Positions 34,022 through 46,104 are shown, counted from the stretch's first letter. The stretch is 64,000 nt of DNA from Cryptomeria japonica (GCF_030272615.1 NC_081414.1:333359427-333423426), one strand, 5' to 3'. Notes: generated by a model from the sequence alone, not told the origin. A program made the numbers and translations.

Positions 34022-37000
34022 ATGTTTGTAAAGGAAGTTACAAAAAGGGGGGCATCAAGTAATGCTACTACTGTTCCTAAGGTCGGTCAAGAAAAAGGGG
34101 AACAAGTTAAAGATGTACCTAAAGGCAAAGATGATAAAAATGTTAGTGATATACAAGGAGCAGAGACAGTGAAAAGGGCAAGTCAATTCAAAACAGAAAA
34201 AGTTAGGGTTAATACTAAAAAATGCAATAGTTCTACATTTGATATGGCCCAAGCTTTAACTCAAATGAAGGTCACTGTTCCATTAGTAGAATTGCTAAAG
34301 ATTAAAGAACATAAGGATGTAGCTTTGTCTTTATTCTCTAGTATATCTGATAGTGACACAATATTACCCACCGGTTTAGCTAAAGTTGGAAAGGATCAAG
34401 AGTTCCAAACCCCAGAGGTTTATGTTGGAACCACTATCACTCAAGAGCCTTCTCAGGTAGATCCCTTCTATGTTACCTTGTTAGTCAATAACCGGTTGAT
34501 TAAAAACTGCATGATAGATTCAGGAGCTGCTGCTAATGTAATGCCCTATGGTGTTATGAAAGAATTAGGGTTATCGGTAACCACTGTGTATGGGAAATGC
34601 TATGCCATGGATAATAGAGAAGTACTTGTGATAGATACAATGAAAGATGTAGAAGTAAAAATAGCAGCATTTCCTAAAGCCACTTACAAAATGGATGTTA
34701 TTGTTACTGACACTAAACCTCACTATGGTATGTTACTTTCCAAGCAGTGGGCAGTAGCAGTAGGGGGAAATGTTCAACTGGACTTATCATATGCTACCAT
34801 TCCTATTAGTGGTAATCAGGTCAAATTATACAGAGAGCCACGAGCTCCTAGGGTAACTGAAAATGTAGACCCTAGTATGCTTAATTGTATGATCGATGTA
34901 GATTTAGATAACTTTAGAATTCAACCAATTTCACCTCAATTGAAGAATACTGACCCTATTGTGGTTGAGCTACAAGAACAACAGTATGGATTGTGGCAGA
35001 TGTATTTTGATGGAGCTTGCTCTAAAGAAGGATCTGGAGCAGGGGTTCTTTTTGTGTCCCCATCATGTATAACTTTTAAGTACTCATTTTTATTGGCATT
35101 CCAGTGCACAAATAATACTGCAGAGTATGAAGCCCTGTTACTAGGACTTGAGGTTGCAAAAAGGCATGGAATCCAACTATTGAAAGTAATGGGGGATTCA
35201 GAATTGGTTGCTTCTCAGGTGAGATCTAAATATGCATCCAAGAATGATATATTAAAGCAGTATAAGCATGATGTTTGGGATGTTATTGAGCATTTTGATG
35301 CATTTTTTATTAATTGGATAGAGCAAGCAAAAATTATTATGGTAGATTTCCTAGCTAATGTTGCTTTGAAAAATGATGATGCAACGCTAACCGGTATTTC
35401 CATTGTGGAAATAAAATCTAGGCCTGCTATTCCTGATAATGTGTACAATTGGCAAGTTTTTGCTGATGATGAAGACATTCTTAGGTTTATCCAATGTGTT
35501 GATGATTATGATGGACAAAAGATTGATTGTAATGCATTGGTGGAAGTGGTAGACAACAGAGAGATAGTGTTTGGAAATGATGTGGTCCAGTTGAAAACCA
35601 ATGAAATACCTAAAGGGCTGGTGGAGCTGGAGAGCATGTTTAGTTATAATGATAGTCATTTACATCAGCAGTCTACCACCAAGTTGGAAGAGTTAGAGGA
35701 GGTAAACCTGGGGACAGAATCATCCCCTAAGTTGGTATATATTGGAAAGAAACTATCCCCTCATGTCAGGACTAACCTTATTAATTTATTGAAAAGGTAT
35801 AAGCATGTCTTTGCTTGGTCTTATGAAAACCTAAAGGCGTATAGACAATATTTTTTTCAGCATGAAGTTCCTTTACTTCTAGATGCTAAGCCTTTCAGAC
35901 AGAAACAGAGGCTTATCAATCCCTTGTTAGAAACTAAAATGCAACAAGAGTTGACCAAATTGAGAGAAGGGGGGATTATCAAACCAATAAGGCAATCTTC
36001 ATGGGTCTCCAATTTGGTCCCAGTGAGGAAGAAGAATGGAGACATCAGATTGTGTGTAGATTTTAGGAATTTAAATGTTGCTTCCTTGAAAGATAACTAC
36101 TCATCCTCAAATATGGAAGCCATGCTACAAAGAGTGACAGGATGTGATCTTTTATCCATGATGGATGGTTTCTCAGGATATAATCAAGTGTTGGTAAAGG
36201 AGTCTGAATAGTTTAAGACAACTTTCACTACTCCATGGGGAACTTATGTATATGTGAGAATGCCATTTGGATTAAAAAATGCAGGAGCTACATTTCAGAG
36301 AGCTATGGATTTAGCTTTCAAAGAATTCATAAACATCATCATGGTGGTTTATCAAGATGATCTAACTTGTTTCTCTAAGAAAGTTGATGATCATTGTGGA
36401 CATCTAGAGAAGGTGTTCAATAAAGCCTTGGAATTTGGTGTATCACTAAATCCCAAGAAATGTCATTTTGGGGTCACTGAAGGAAAGCTACTAGGACACA
36501 TAGTTTCCAAGGAGGAGGTAAGAATAGACCCTGAGAGAATTGAAGCAATCAATAAGGTGTCTGAACCTAAAAATGTGAAAGGTATCCAATCCTTTTTAGG
36601 TAAAGTAAATTTTGTCAGGAGATTCATTGCAAACTTCGCAAAGATAGTGAAGCCTATCGTCAAATTGCTTAAGAAGGATACAAAATTTTATTGGGATCAA
36701 GAAGCTTCAAAATCTTTTGCTGAGATTATGAAGACAATCCAGGAGGCACTAGTGTTGAAATCCCCTGATTATAGTAAGCCTTTTTCTCTGTTTTCTTTTG
36801 CTTCATATCATACGGTGGCTGCAGTATTACTACAAAAGGACAATGAAGGATATGAACATCCCATAGCCTTCTACAGTAAGTCTTTGCAGGCGGCAGAACT
36901 AAAATATGAAACCATGGAGAAACAAGCTTATGCCCTAGTTAAAGCTGTTAAAGTTTTTAGGCCATATTTAGTGAATGCAAATATCATTGCCTATGTCCCA

Positions 37001-38476
37001 CATGCTGCAGTTAAAGATATTTTGTCTCAGTCTGAGGTTACTGGGAAGAGATGCAGATGGATCAATAGAATTCAGGAATTCAACTTGGAGATAAAAATCA
37101 CCAAATTGGTGAGAGGTTTAGGTTTGGCTAAGCTCATGACTGAGTCAAATCTCATGAATGTAGAAATACACAATGTTGAGGTTAGAGATGCTTTGGTCAC
37201 TAGTATTGAGAGGCAACCCTGGTACACAGAGATAATCCAAATTTTGAGAGGTGATACACTCCTAGAAGAAATGACATGCAATCAGAAAAGAACTCTGAAA
37301 CTCAAGTCCCAAAAATATTTGCTCATTCAGGGTGATCTTTTCTGGAGGAAAAGAGATGGAGAGTTACTAATGTGTTTGGATAAATTTCAAGCTAAACAGG
37401 TGTTGACTGAAATGCATGATGGAGTATGTGGAGGTCACTATTCTGCTAAGACTACTGCTGGTAAGATAATCCAGGCTGGGTACTACTGGCCGACCTTATT
37501 TAAAGATACTCATGCATATGTTCGGAGATGTGACCCATGTCAGAGATTCTCATCCAAGCTCAAGTATGAAGGAGTCTTACCCCTAAATCCAGTCTCTGTA
37601 GAAGCTCCTTTTGTCCAGTGGGGCATTGATTTTATTGGAGAGATTGTTGAGAGGTAAGGGAGAGGTCATGGATGGATCATAGTGGCCACTGACTATTTCA
37701 CCAAATGGATAGAAGCCATCCCTACAAGAAGAGCTACTAGTAAAGTTGTCATTGATTTCCTGATGGATAATATTGTAACTAGATTTGGAACACCTACAAA
37801 ATTGGTGATGGATAATGCCATGTGTTTCAGATCAGAAGAATTTGTAGGTTTTTGTACTAGTCACGGTATACTCATGTCATACTCTTCACCTTATCATCCT
37901 CAGGGGAATGGACAAGCAGAATCCAGCAATAAGAGCCTGTTGAATATCATCAAGAAAATCCTAGAAGAGAATAAAAGATCTTGGGATCAAAAACTGAAGT
38001 TAGCTCTGTGGGCAGATAGAATAACAGTTAAGAAATCCATTGGAATGTCACTTTTTGAAATAGTCTATGGTGCCCAAGCTAGGATGCCGATAAATAACCT
38101 TCTTCTAGTGTATAAGTTTTTGCAAAATGAGGACATGGAGGTATTTGAACCAATGGAAAATAGAATGATCCAAATTGTAGAAATGGAGGAGCTTAGGATT
38201 TCTACCCATAAGAGAAATCAGAAGATCCAGTTGCAGTCAAAGTATCTTTTTGATAAAAGGACATCACTAAGGAAGTTTCAAATTGATGACATGGTTCTTC
38301 AGTGGAATGCAAAAGGACAGGATAAGGGAAAACATAAGAAATTTGAATCACTATGGATTGGCCCTTTTGTGGTTTGTGACTTAAATGGTAAGGATTCATA
38401 TTTCTTGAAGAATATGGATGATGAAATGCAGGAATTTCCAGTGCATGGACAATTCTTGAAGCATTATTTCTCTTAA
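34022..38476 (+). pseudogene. Pol of G1: protease, RNase H, RT, second RNase H, integrase
   Basis: One frame with two stops (TAG 36209-36211, TAA 37655-37657). Protease: IDSGAAANVM near 34513. An archaeal/plant-type RNase H follows at about 34985-35375 with all acidic residues visible (YFDGACS, NNTAEYEALL, VMGDSELV, VDFLANVA). RT: LVPVRKKNGDIRLCVDFRNL, MDGFSGYNQ (Asp codon 36164), YQDD at 36350-36361. The usual gypsy RNase H after RT is degenerate: FSFASYHT lacks the catalytic Asp, and AYVPHAAV lacks the TDH Asp. Integrase: HDGVCGGHYSAKT...CDPCQRF zinc finger, GIDFIGE, VMDNAMCF and GQAESSNKS. In Tat/Ogre elements as I know them the extra RNase H lies after RT; here it lies before. Gag is in another frame upstream. 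Confidence 0.87.
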
Positions 38477-38604
38477 TGTCCATGCACGATAGGTCCTTTG
38501 TTTGTACATATTTTGTTCCTTTCAAATTTTTCTATTTTGGTCTGTGTTTTGGTCTGTTTCTCCAGAGTTTCTGAGTTTTCTTGTGTTGACCTTGCGATCA
38601 ACCA

Positions 38605-38620
38605 TCCCCAGTCAGAGCCA
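38605..38620 (+). other. tRNA-3'-end-like sequence abutting the G1 3' LTR
   Basis: TCCCCAGTCAGAGCCA ends in CCA one base before the LTR start at 38622. It resembles the tRNA 3' end complementary to this element's own primer site (TCCCCAGCAGAGTCGCCA). No polypurine tract is present in the 140 bp before the LTR (38477-38621), which is otherwise non-coding and T-rich. H has the same arrangement. Confidence 0.65.
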
Positions 38621-39171
38621 CTGTTATCACTGGTTAAAAATGGGCTTTTCTTTTCCCATGATTGGCTATGGTTTGTTGAATTTTTGAATAGGATGCAGTT
38701 TCAAATGCTTCAGCTTTGTTATAGACCTCAAGGGTTTAAGGGTTTTTGATTTTAGATCCTCTTGTGTTCATTTTAAACCCTCTGGTTTCTAATCTTTCGT
38801 TACTTTATTCACTTAAGTAATGGGTCATGGGGTCGTAGGAAGTGTCCCCCCTTGTTGTTCGCCTAGGTGGTTATGTTAATTAATTCAAAAATTTATGCCT
38901 TATATGTTTTTCTCTTAAAGTTGTCAGGCCCAGTAACTAGTGCGCATCTCGCGGATGGATCCACGGCTCACGTTATTTCGCTAGGCGAAGTTGTGCATAA
39001 TTTAAAATCAGCGAAGTTGCAAAAATGACATGGCATGCCACATAGACAGTCCAGCTGGTTGATGATAGCGAGTAAAATGGTGGCACACGGCACAAGTCAC
39101 AATAGTTAGTGGGTCACGATTAAAGGCTAAAAGGCAGGCCCCAAAGGTTAGTCAGGTCGCAGTTAGGAGAT

Positions 39172-39720
39172 GACCTGGCGGGTACAGCTGTCAAGAATAA
39201 ATTGTGGCCCAGTGGCTTTCTCTCGGCATATAAAAAAGTGACAAGTCAGCTCCAAAGGTGACTGGATGCCAGGTGTTCATAGTGAGTCAGCGGGCCCACC
39301 CCTCCCCAAAACCTTTTTAGATGGTTAAATGCCGATCAACTTAAAAGATGATCTGACAGCCCACACTATTTCGCAAAGGTAAGATGCTCGTTCTTTATAC
39401 CCCGCGAAATAGCGAGAGTGAATGAAAGTTGTCCACGTGTCATAATGGAGGACCTGGCGGGTACAACTATCTAGAATAAATTGTGGCCCAGTGGCTTTCT
39501 CTCACCAAATAAAAAGGTGACAAGTCAGCACCGAAGGTGACTAGATGCCAGGTGTTCACAGTGAGTCAACGGGCCCACCCCTCCCGAAAGCCTTTTCAGA
39601 TGGTTAAATGCCGATCAATTTAAAAGATGATCCGATGGCCCGCTCTATTTTGCAAGGGTAAGATGCTCGTTCTTTATACCCCGCGAAATAGCGAGAGTGA
39701 ATGAGATCCATCCACGTGTC
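39172..39720 (+). repeat. 279-bp tandem duplication in U3 of G1 3' LTR
   Basis: Units start GACCTGGCGG at 39172 and 39451, with the same period as in the 5' LTR. Unit 1 also contains a CCACGTGTC G-box just before unit 2. Confidence 0.85.
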
Positions 39721-39783
39721 CGGCGACACGTGGTCTAAGAAAAAAGTTGTGGGCCCGCCAAGGTGGAACCGGCGGTATAAAAG
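39712..39783 (+). promoter_or_regulatory. Perfect double G-box palindrome and TATA box of G1 3' LTR
   Basis: CCACGTGTC (39712-39720), loop CGGC, GACACGTGG (39725-39733): a perfect 9-bp inverted repeat with a CACGTG in each arm. TATAAAAG is at 39776-39783. Likely the U3 core promoter region; G-boxes suggest ABA/stress- or light-type input, which is inference. Confidence 0.65.
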
Positions 39784-40374
39784 AAAGACATGCGGCCAGT
39801 GTTAAGTCGAATGCAAAGGAAATTTCAAGGCAAATGGTTGGGCGCCACATGGTATCATATAGCCAATAGAGAAGCGGGACCCAGCGCGGAGCCAAAGCTA
39901 TTAGTTAATCTAACGTTCAATCAAGTTTCTTTTGATCAGACGGTCGGCGCAATTTTGCAAGACCAAGCTACCCGAAAGTTATGCTTCGCGAAGTTGCGAA
40001 AGAGCAAAATGAAACACTTGTAGGAATGTTATGACCCATTGGAACGAAAAATACAAATTCTCATATGAATTCAATTTTGAAGGGACGACTGAAGCATGCG
40101 GAATCAATGTTGTAGTTAAGGCCCTGAGTACAATATTTGATTTCCTATCAACCGGGTGAAGATATCTTTTAAAGAATTTTGCAGAGGAGTAGATGCAGAG
40201 CTATTTTCTTCAGGTACAGAGAAAGTCAGTTCAGTTGTAGAGAAAATTCCTTCAAGTCAAAAACAGGTTTTCTCGTATTCTTGTGTAGCAATTCTTGTGT
40301 GGTGTGTTTTAGATAAGATAATTGATTTGTTACAGGATTGTCTACGAGTGGTATTCATTTCTTACATTTTCTAA

Positions 40375-43300
40375 ATGGCTCCTAAAAGAGAATTTTCTGG
40401 CAAAGTTAACTATTCAGAAAGGAGTGTCTGTGATGATTTTTTAGAACAGTTGACGTTGTCAACTAATCAGGCATCAAAGGCAAAAGAATTAGTGCCTAGA
40501 GGTCCTCGTTTAAAGATAGGAGGACTATATGACAAGGGTAACTGGTTGAGAGACCCACAGGTTGGATTGTCTGGGTTGGGGTTATTTAAAATTGGATTCG
40601 GAATGAGAAATTCTCCTGCCCCGCAAAACAGTATCTGGGAATTAGATGTCGGGAAATTAGTAGTCCCAGGGGTATTTATGGACATAGATTTGCTGACCCA
40701 AATTGCGCTCAATTATGATCCAGTCACAAGAAGCATTCGGGATATAAATGGGAAAACCCTTGTTGAGATTAATGCTGAAGAGTTCAGGAAAGCTTTTGGG
40801 CTTAATGAGTTCACCAATTTTCTAGAACCTATAAATTTCACATCATTAGCCCAAGTTTACGGTGCACAGAGGAGTCATCTCAGGAACGGGCCTCTCAAGG
40901 AGTTTTTTGTGAAGATAGGAGGGTTAACAGTTGTAGGACCCAACACACAAGAGCCCTTTTCATTAAGTATGTTCACCCTGAGGGCTAAAGGAATGTATTG
41001 GGCACTTTGCCAAGTTTTGGGAGAAGATGCTGAAGCAAATATGCCAAATCATTACTTTTTAATGATTGCTCAGATTTTGAATCCTTCTCTTGCAATTATA
41101 TTTGATTATACCTCTTTTATTGCTGATGCTATCCATGGAGGGTTAACAAGAATCAAGAATGGAAAGGTGGATAGGCCTTTCGAATGATACTCACTCCTAA
41201 TGCACTTTTCTCTTCAAAGGTGGTAATTACTTTGCCAGTGGACTGCACCTTGTTAAGGAGAAAGAAGGAGAAAAAATGCCGGTACAATTATGGAGTACTG
41301 TGTTATCATGCGATAGAGAGGATGCCAGTTTCTTGAAGTTTGACAAATACTTTGCATCCAAGATCAGGACTCTCCTCTGCTCAGAGACCCCAAGAATCCC
41401 CAAAGTTCTTCTAGAATTCATAAGACCAAAAGAACTCGCAAAGAACGTAAAAATTGTTCATAACTGGTGTGACATTTACTTGTATCCAGTCTCCACAGTT
41501 TTCAGAGTGTTTGGTTTCAGAGGCACCCCATTTTTGCTACCTTACCAGGTCCCTCTCAAAGTAGGAATTGCAGAGATCCTTAGACAAATTGGTGGTTTAC
41601 AAGAGGTAGAGTTGACAGGCAGGGGTAAAGGGACTATTTTCCCTACAGCTACCATAGCCCACCAATTTGTAATAACAAAGGGAGGCTGGAATTGCTTTGA
41701 GGATTTCCTCAAGCCTTATCATTTGTCCACTGCAGTGTCCAGGTGCGCTGATCCAGAAGACTTCTTCAATAGTATGTGTAAAAAGAAGGTAGCATGCAGA
41801 GGTAGGCCTCATCAATTCCAGTTTCCTGAAGACCTCATCAGAAATGAGTTTGATCTAGATGAGCAGGAGTGAAGGAAAGAGAAGTGGGGGTCTTATAAGA
41901 AAGCCTTGGATTTTGTGCATCAGTTTGATGCCCGCTATGACCCATTGTCTAGCTTTTTCCTTCTAGAGGAGAAAATAAAGTTTTTGATTGTTTGCTTTGA
42001 AGATGTGATGCAGAACCTGAAGGAGAAGAGGGAAGCTATAATCAAAAGCAACCCTGAGAAGGAAAGAATGATCCGAAGTAGGTCAGCTTCCAGCAAAGCA
42101 ATCCCTCCTGGTGATTATACACTACATAAGAAATCCAGTTATAGTGTGCTGATGCCTACAACAAGGGAGCCCTCTAACTCTAAAGGAAAGAGGAAGATAC
42201 AAGATGTCATTGACATCCAAGAAAGCCTAAAGAAGCAAAGGGTGGGGAAAGAAGTACAATCAGATACACCTTTGTATTCCCCATCCCAATCCCCTATCCA
42301 TATAGGAAATGAGCAAGCAACACCTGAGCAACTCCTACAGTTAGGTAGTCTGGGGGAAATTGCCTACACTTATGATGAAGTGGAGGAAGGAATGCCAGAA
42401 GAACCCATTGCTGCTGAAATGGATATCACTACCACTGAACTCAAAGGCCAGGAGTGGGATCCTGTGATAAAGCAGGCAAGTAATGCCTTCTTGGCTGATA
42501 ACAATTTTGTCACATCAGAAGCATTTATGCAGTTTATATGGAAACAACACATAGATAAATATAATGCTAGATGTGAAAAGAGAAAGGCTGAGCAGCCTAA
42601 TAAAGATCCAGCCCTGGTAGAAGAGGAAATAAAGCAAGAGATGATGGAAGAATTCAAAACCATCACCCCTGAGCAGGGAAGAGATATGGTAGCACAAGCT
42701 GGAGTGCTTATTTTATCCGAATGGGATATAGCAGATGCCTTGGTACTAGATGCAGTGAGAAAAGAGACTAAACCCATGGAGGGGATTACTTTCAATAAGG
42801 ATAATGCTGCACTCATCATGTGGTCTCTCAAGAGAAATGAGAGTAAGAAAAGAAAAGACACCCCAGGGTCAAGTTACCTTGGTGGGATGATGGTGAAGAG
42901 AGTGCAGAGTACAGGGGTAGTGGAGGCTGCTAGCACTGTGTTAGAGACTGCAAAATTTAGTGTTGCAGTAGTAGAGAGGGAAGCCAAAGAGAAAGAGGCC
43001 CTCCAAGTCAAGTTGGAAACAGTTTTGAAGGCCTATAACAATGCCAAGGAGGAGGTAAGAGGTAAGGATAGCATCATTGCCAAGCTGCAGAGCCAGTTGA
43101 CTGGACAATACCATCAAGGTGAGTCTTCAACACTGATGATCTCCTCTTCTCTTGCAAGACCTCCACCTACTAGCCCTATCATTGAGTTTCCACCATCTCC
43201 AGCACCCTCCAGTTCTCAAATGGTTGAAATTAGTCCTCAAGAATTAGAAAACTTGAAACAGGCTCAGGCCTTATATGCAAAGAAGTATGAGGAGAGAGTA

Positions 43301-44010
43301 AGGGCTTCAATTTCTAGTTTTGCAGATACAATAAATGCCTCATTGCTCTACAACAATGTAGGTAAAATTATGGATATATGGAATGAGCTCAGGAGAGACA
43401 AGGCCATTTTGACACCTATTTTTGACAAATGGAGGCCTAGGGAGCAAGATTTAGAGTTTATGTGTTTATCCTGCGATGAAGCAAGGGCCAATCCCATCAT
43501 CAAATCTACTTCTAATGTCGCTAAAGTCTTAGTACAATTAGCAACAGAGGTGGATAATGTTGATAGGAAGGTTAATTTGTGCAAAAAGGAGTACACTGAT
43601 CAAGTTTTTGAGTTGCTCCCAGGAGTTTTTGCTAGCCCGGATCAATTAAAGGACAAACAAATGTGGCTTAAGGAGATAGAAGCTAAATTGTCAGCAAGAG
43701 TTAAAGGATTTATTGATCTAGATGATGCTTCTTTCTTTGTTTTGACAATACAAGAGATAGAGAAAATTAAGTCACATTATGGTTTCTCAATTCAGAAGTC
43801 AACAAAATAAGAAATTCTTGGAAAAGGTTGACTAAGACCAAGGATAAAGTGATTAATTCCTCATGGCAGACAGAAGAGGTGTATGGTGAGTGGACAACTA
43901 AATATGCCACCCATGATCCAGAACAGTTGGAGAGTGCCCTTGAAAAGGTAGAAGAGGTTGCAACTGAACAGCTTGTTGAAGAAACTGCAGAGGCCGAAAA
44001 GAGCTTGTAA
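40375..44010 (+). pseudogene. LTR-encoded ORF of G1, copy in 3' LTR
   Basis: The better-preserved copy. Open pieces are 40375-41187 (270 codons), 41276-41872 (198 codons) and 41906-43810 (634 codons), with the end at 44010. Breaks: TGA at 41185-41187 and a frame change near 41210, both shared with the 5' LTR copy; TGA at 41870; and a one-base loss near 43784 specific to this copy. N-terminal region: PQVGLSGLGLFKIGFGM, NGKTLVEINAEEFRKAFGL, SFIADAIHGGLTRIKNGK. C-terminal half: coiled coil, Pro-rich hinge, then a helical domain (NELRRDKAILTPIFDKWR). I do not recognise the family. Because it sits in the LTR, every integration yields two copies. Confidence 0.78.
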
Positions 44011-44952
44011 TTGTTTTTGTGAAAAGCTTGTAACCTCTTTATTTTGAAAGAAATGATTGTAACAAACTCTCCTCGAGAAGTCTGAAGCTTTGTGCATCCA
44101 TGTTGTTATAAATGGATACCAGGACTAGAGGAAAAGGGATCGCAAAAGAATTGTAAGATAACGCTGCAGAAATTTATCTGAGCTTTTCCAAGTCTAATGG
44201 AGAATATTCAAAAACTCCTTCTAACATTTCTTGAAACTTAATATCAATATACAGAGGATCCATTTTGAGTGAAGCTTTGTGCTGTCTTCAAATGTGTTTA
44301 CAATTTGTTTGTTTTCATTCTGAATAATCCAGGGTTGTTCTGTTTGAATGGAATTGCAAAGCAATTTTAGTAGAAGTGTTCATTAGCTTTTCTCTTTAGG
44401 AGGGAAATTAAAGATGCGGGGATCACTCATACCAGTAAACTCTTTGGAAGAGACTTTGAATTTTGATGATCATATCTTAATTTGGAATGCATGAATTCTT
44501 GTAGGTGTTAGGCATATACAAGGATTAATAGAAACCAAGCCAATGGGAGACATAAAGATGTTTTGTTTGAGGAGTCTTATCTGAGTTTAGATGACTCTGT
44601 GACCTTGGATAAGGCACTGGTATTGATTGAAGTTGTTTATTGCATGTTTTGTTGATCGAAATGCTGAATTTAAGTATAATTTCTATTATTTGTTTTCAAT
44701 TGATTTCAAGGTGAATAGATCCACTGGTTTTTTGGACTGGTTTGTTGTGGGTTTATGTTTGAAAGTGTGAATTCAATTCACAAAGGTATACCCACCTGGG
44801 CTTTGAGTAAGTCCAAAGTATAGAAGGTTCAATCAAACCTTGTCATATGTTGTCTTGAGAATTTCCTTATCTTTAATGTCTCTTCTGCACCGAGTTTAAC
44901 CATTTTATTTTAAGGATGTTAAAGGGAATCAAATTTTGAAGACAACACGCCC

Positions 44953-45149
44953 AATCAACATCAGTAAAAGAACTAAAATTGAAATCATCTCTAGAATACC
45001 ACACACGAAAAATCAACCGTCCCTTTCAAATATCTGAAAAATTATTTTCACAGCAACAACATGAGATTCCTTAGGATCAACTTTAAATCTAGCAACAAGA
45101 CAAACATCATGCATAATATCTGGTCTAGTCTAGGTCAAGTACAACAATC
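44953..45149 (-). pseudogene. Copia D pol fragment between G1 and E
   Basis: The minus strand reads TRPDIMHDVCLVARF, KESHVVAVKIIF, then a frame change and a KGTVDF-like stretch ending at DVDW. This is the RT-RNase H connection of copia pol. It continues the RT fragment at 51669 across E and the RNase H at 25100 across G1. A TAG and frameshifts are present. Confidence 0.75.
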
Positions 45150-46104
45150 TATTGGAATCTAATAATACTGAGAGGTGGGGGGGGTGAATGAGTGTTATAC
45201 CAGAATGGTTAATTTTAGCCTTATTAAAACATGCATACACCAACTGGTATACCGATACATACAAAATTGAAAGAAGTAAAATAACCAATAAGACAATCAA
45301 ATAAATAAGAACCACAACACACATAATTATATGTGGAAAACCTTAAAGAGGAGAAACCACGGTGGGATTTGTGACCCACAATATCAATCCACTGGCCATA
45401 TGAAGAGATATTACAAAATATGAGGGTCCTGCACTTGTAGGAAGGCTTACAGCTTAGAGCACATTGCTCAATCACAAAAGGAGCCTCACTGACTACATAA
45501 AAATCCAGACTACAATCCAGAAAAGTGTTGAACTTCTAAGATAGCATCTTCTATGCCAGAATACAGTTCTAGTTTAAGCTCTATCTGTTCCGGTCTGAAA
45601 CCCTAAACCCTTTACCGGAGTAACCCTTACATAAATTTCCTCACATACATAATCTCTCTGACATATTCCTTCTAATTACATATTCGCATCATGATCCATA
45701 TATGTTATCTCAAAAATAATCTATCAAACTGACCTATATACCCTATACAAATTATCACGCCTTATGTCGACTTACAAAGATATATACAATATCAAATTAC
45801 ATGTCAGCCAGATAACATAAATGCATAAGTATCAAAATCAATTGTTGATGTCGGATCCAAGATATGATGGCCTCCAATATCGATAATATTTTTCTAAACC
45901 CATGTCAGCATGCATTGTCGGTAACCAAAGAAATCCTTATGTCTTGTCGGTGTCAGTGCCGGTGTCGGTGTCGGTGTCGGTGTCGTATCTTGTGAAGTGC
46001 TTGCCAGTATACAACTAAACCAAAATATGAAGTTGGAACACAATAGCATGTTGCCATCAATGACAACATAGTGAAACCAACCAATTGAGTGTCAATTGCC
46101 AACA
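45150..46104 (-). repeat. 3' LTR of element E
   Basis: 955 bp, plus-strand ends TATTGG (TG mutated) and CCAACA. It differs from 50756-51663 by substitutions and by extra hexamer repeats. It contains GTCGGT repeats (45945-45985) and the CCACGGTGGG block near 45357. Confidence 0.88.
45945..45985. repeat. GTCGGT hexamer repeat in E LTR
   Basis: About seven imperfect tandem GTCGGT/GTCAGT/GCCGGT units. The other E LTR (about 51516-51541) has fewer units, so the copy number changed after insertion or during reverse transcription. Confidence 0.8.

Larger units (their letters stand above)
25101..44947 (+). mobile_element. Element G1: 19.8-kb Ty3/gypsy (Tat-like) retrotransposon with ORF-bearing LTRs
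   Basis: LTRs are 25101-31433 and 38622-44947 (about 6.33 kb each); the interior is 31434-38621. A 5-bp target duplication flanks it (TGCGC at 25096-25100, CGCCC at 44948-44952), each copy one base away from the uninterrupted D site. Interior order: primer site, gag (31633-33972), protease, an RNase H of the archaeal/plant type, RT, a second degenerate RNase H, integrase. The integrase is followed by a tRNA-end-like sequence instead of a polypurine tract. Each LTR contains a 3.6-kb reading frame. It is placed near the Tat/Ogre group by the extra RNase H, primer site type and LTR length. Confidence 0.88.
38622..44947 (+). repeat. 3' LTR of G1 (6326 bp)
   Basis: Starts TGTTATCACTGG and ends GAAGACAACA. 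It has the same layout as the 5' LTR: tandem U3 duplication (39172-39720), G-box inverted repeat and TATA (39712-39783), ORF (40375-44010), and a tail. It is followed by the target duplicate CGCCC and the resumed copia D pol. Confidence 0.9.

Noticed and set aside
38605-38620. A tRNA gene at the G1 and H 3' LTR boundaries
   Set aside because: Only a 16-base 3'-end-like stretch is present; no cloverleaf, no A or B box and no acceptor partner strand.
45945-45985. GTCGGT repeat as a telomere-like or satellite array
   Set aside because: Too short, confined to one LTR of E, and variable between the two LTRs of the same element.
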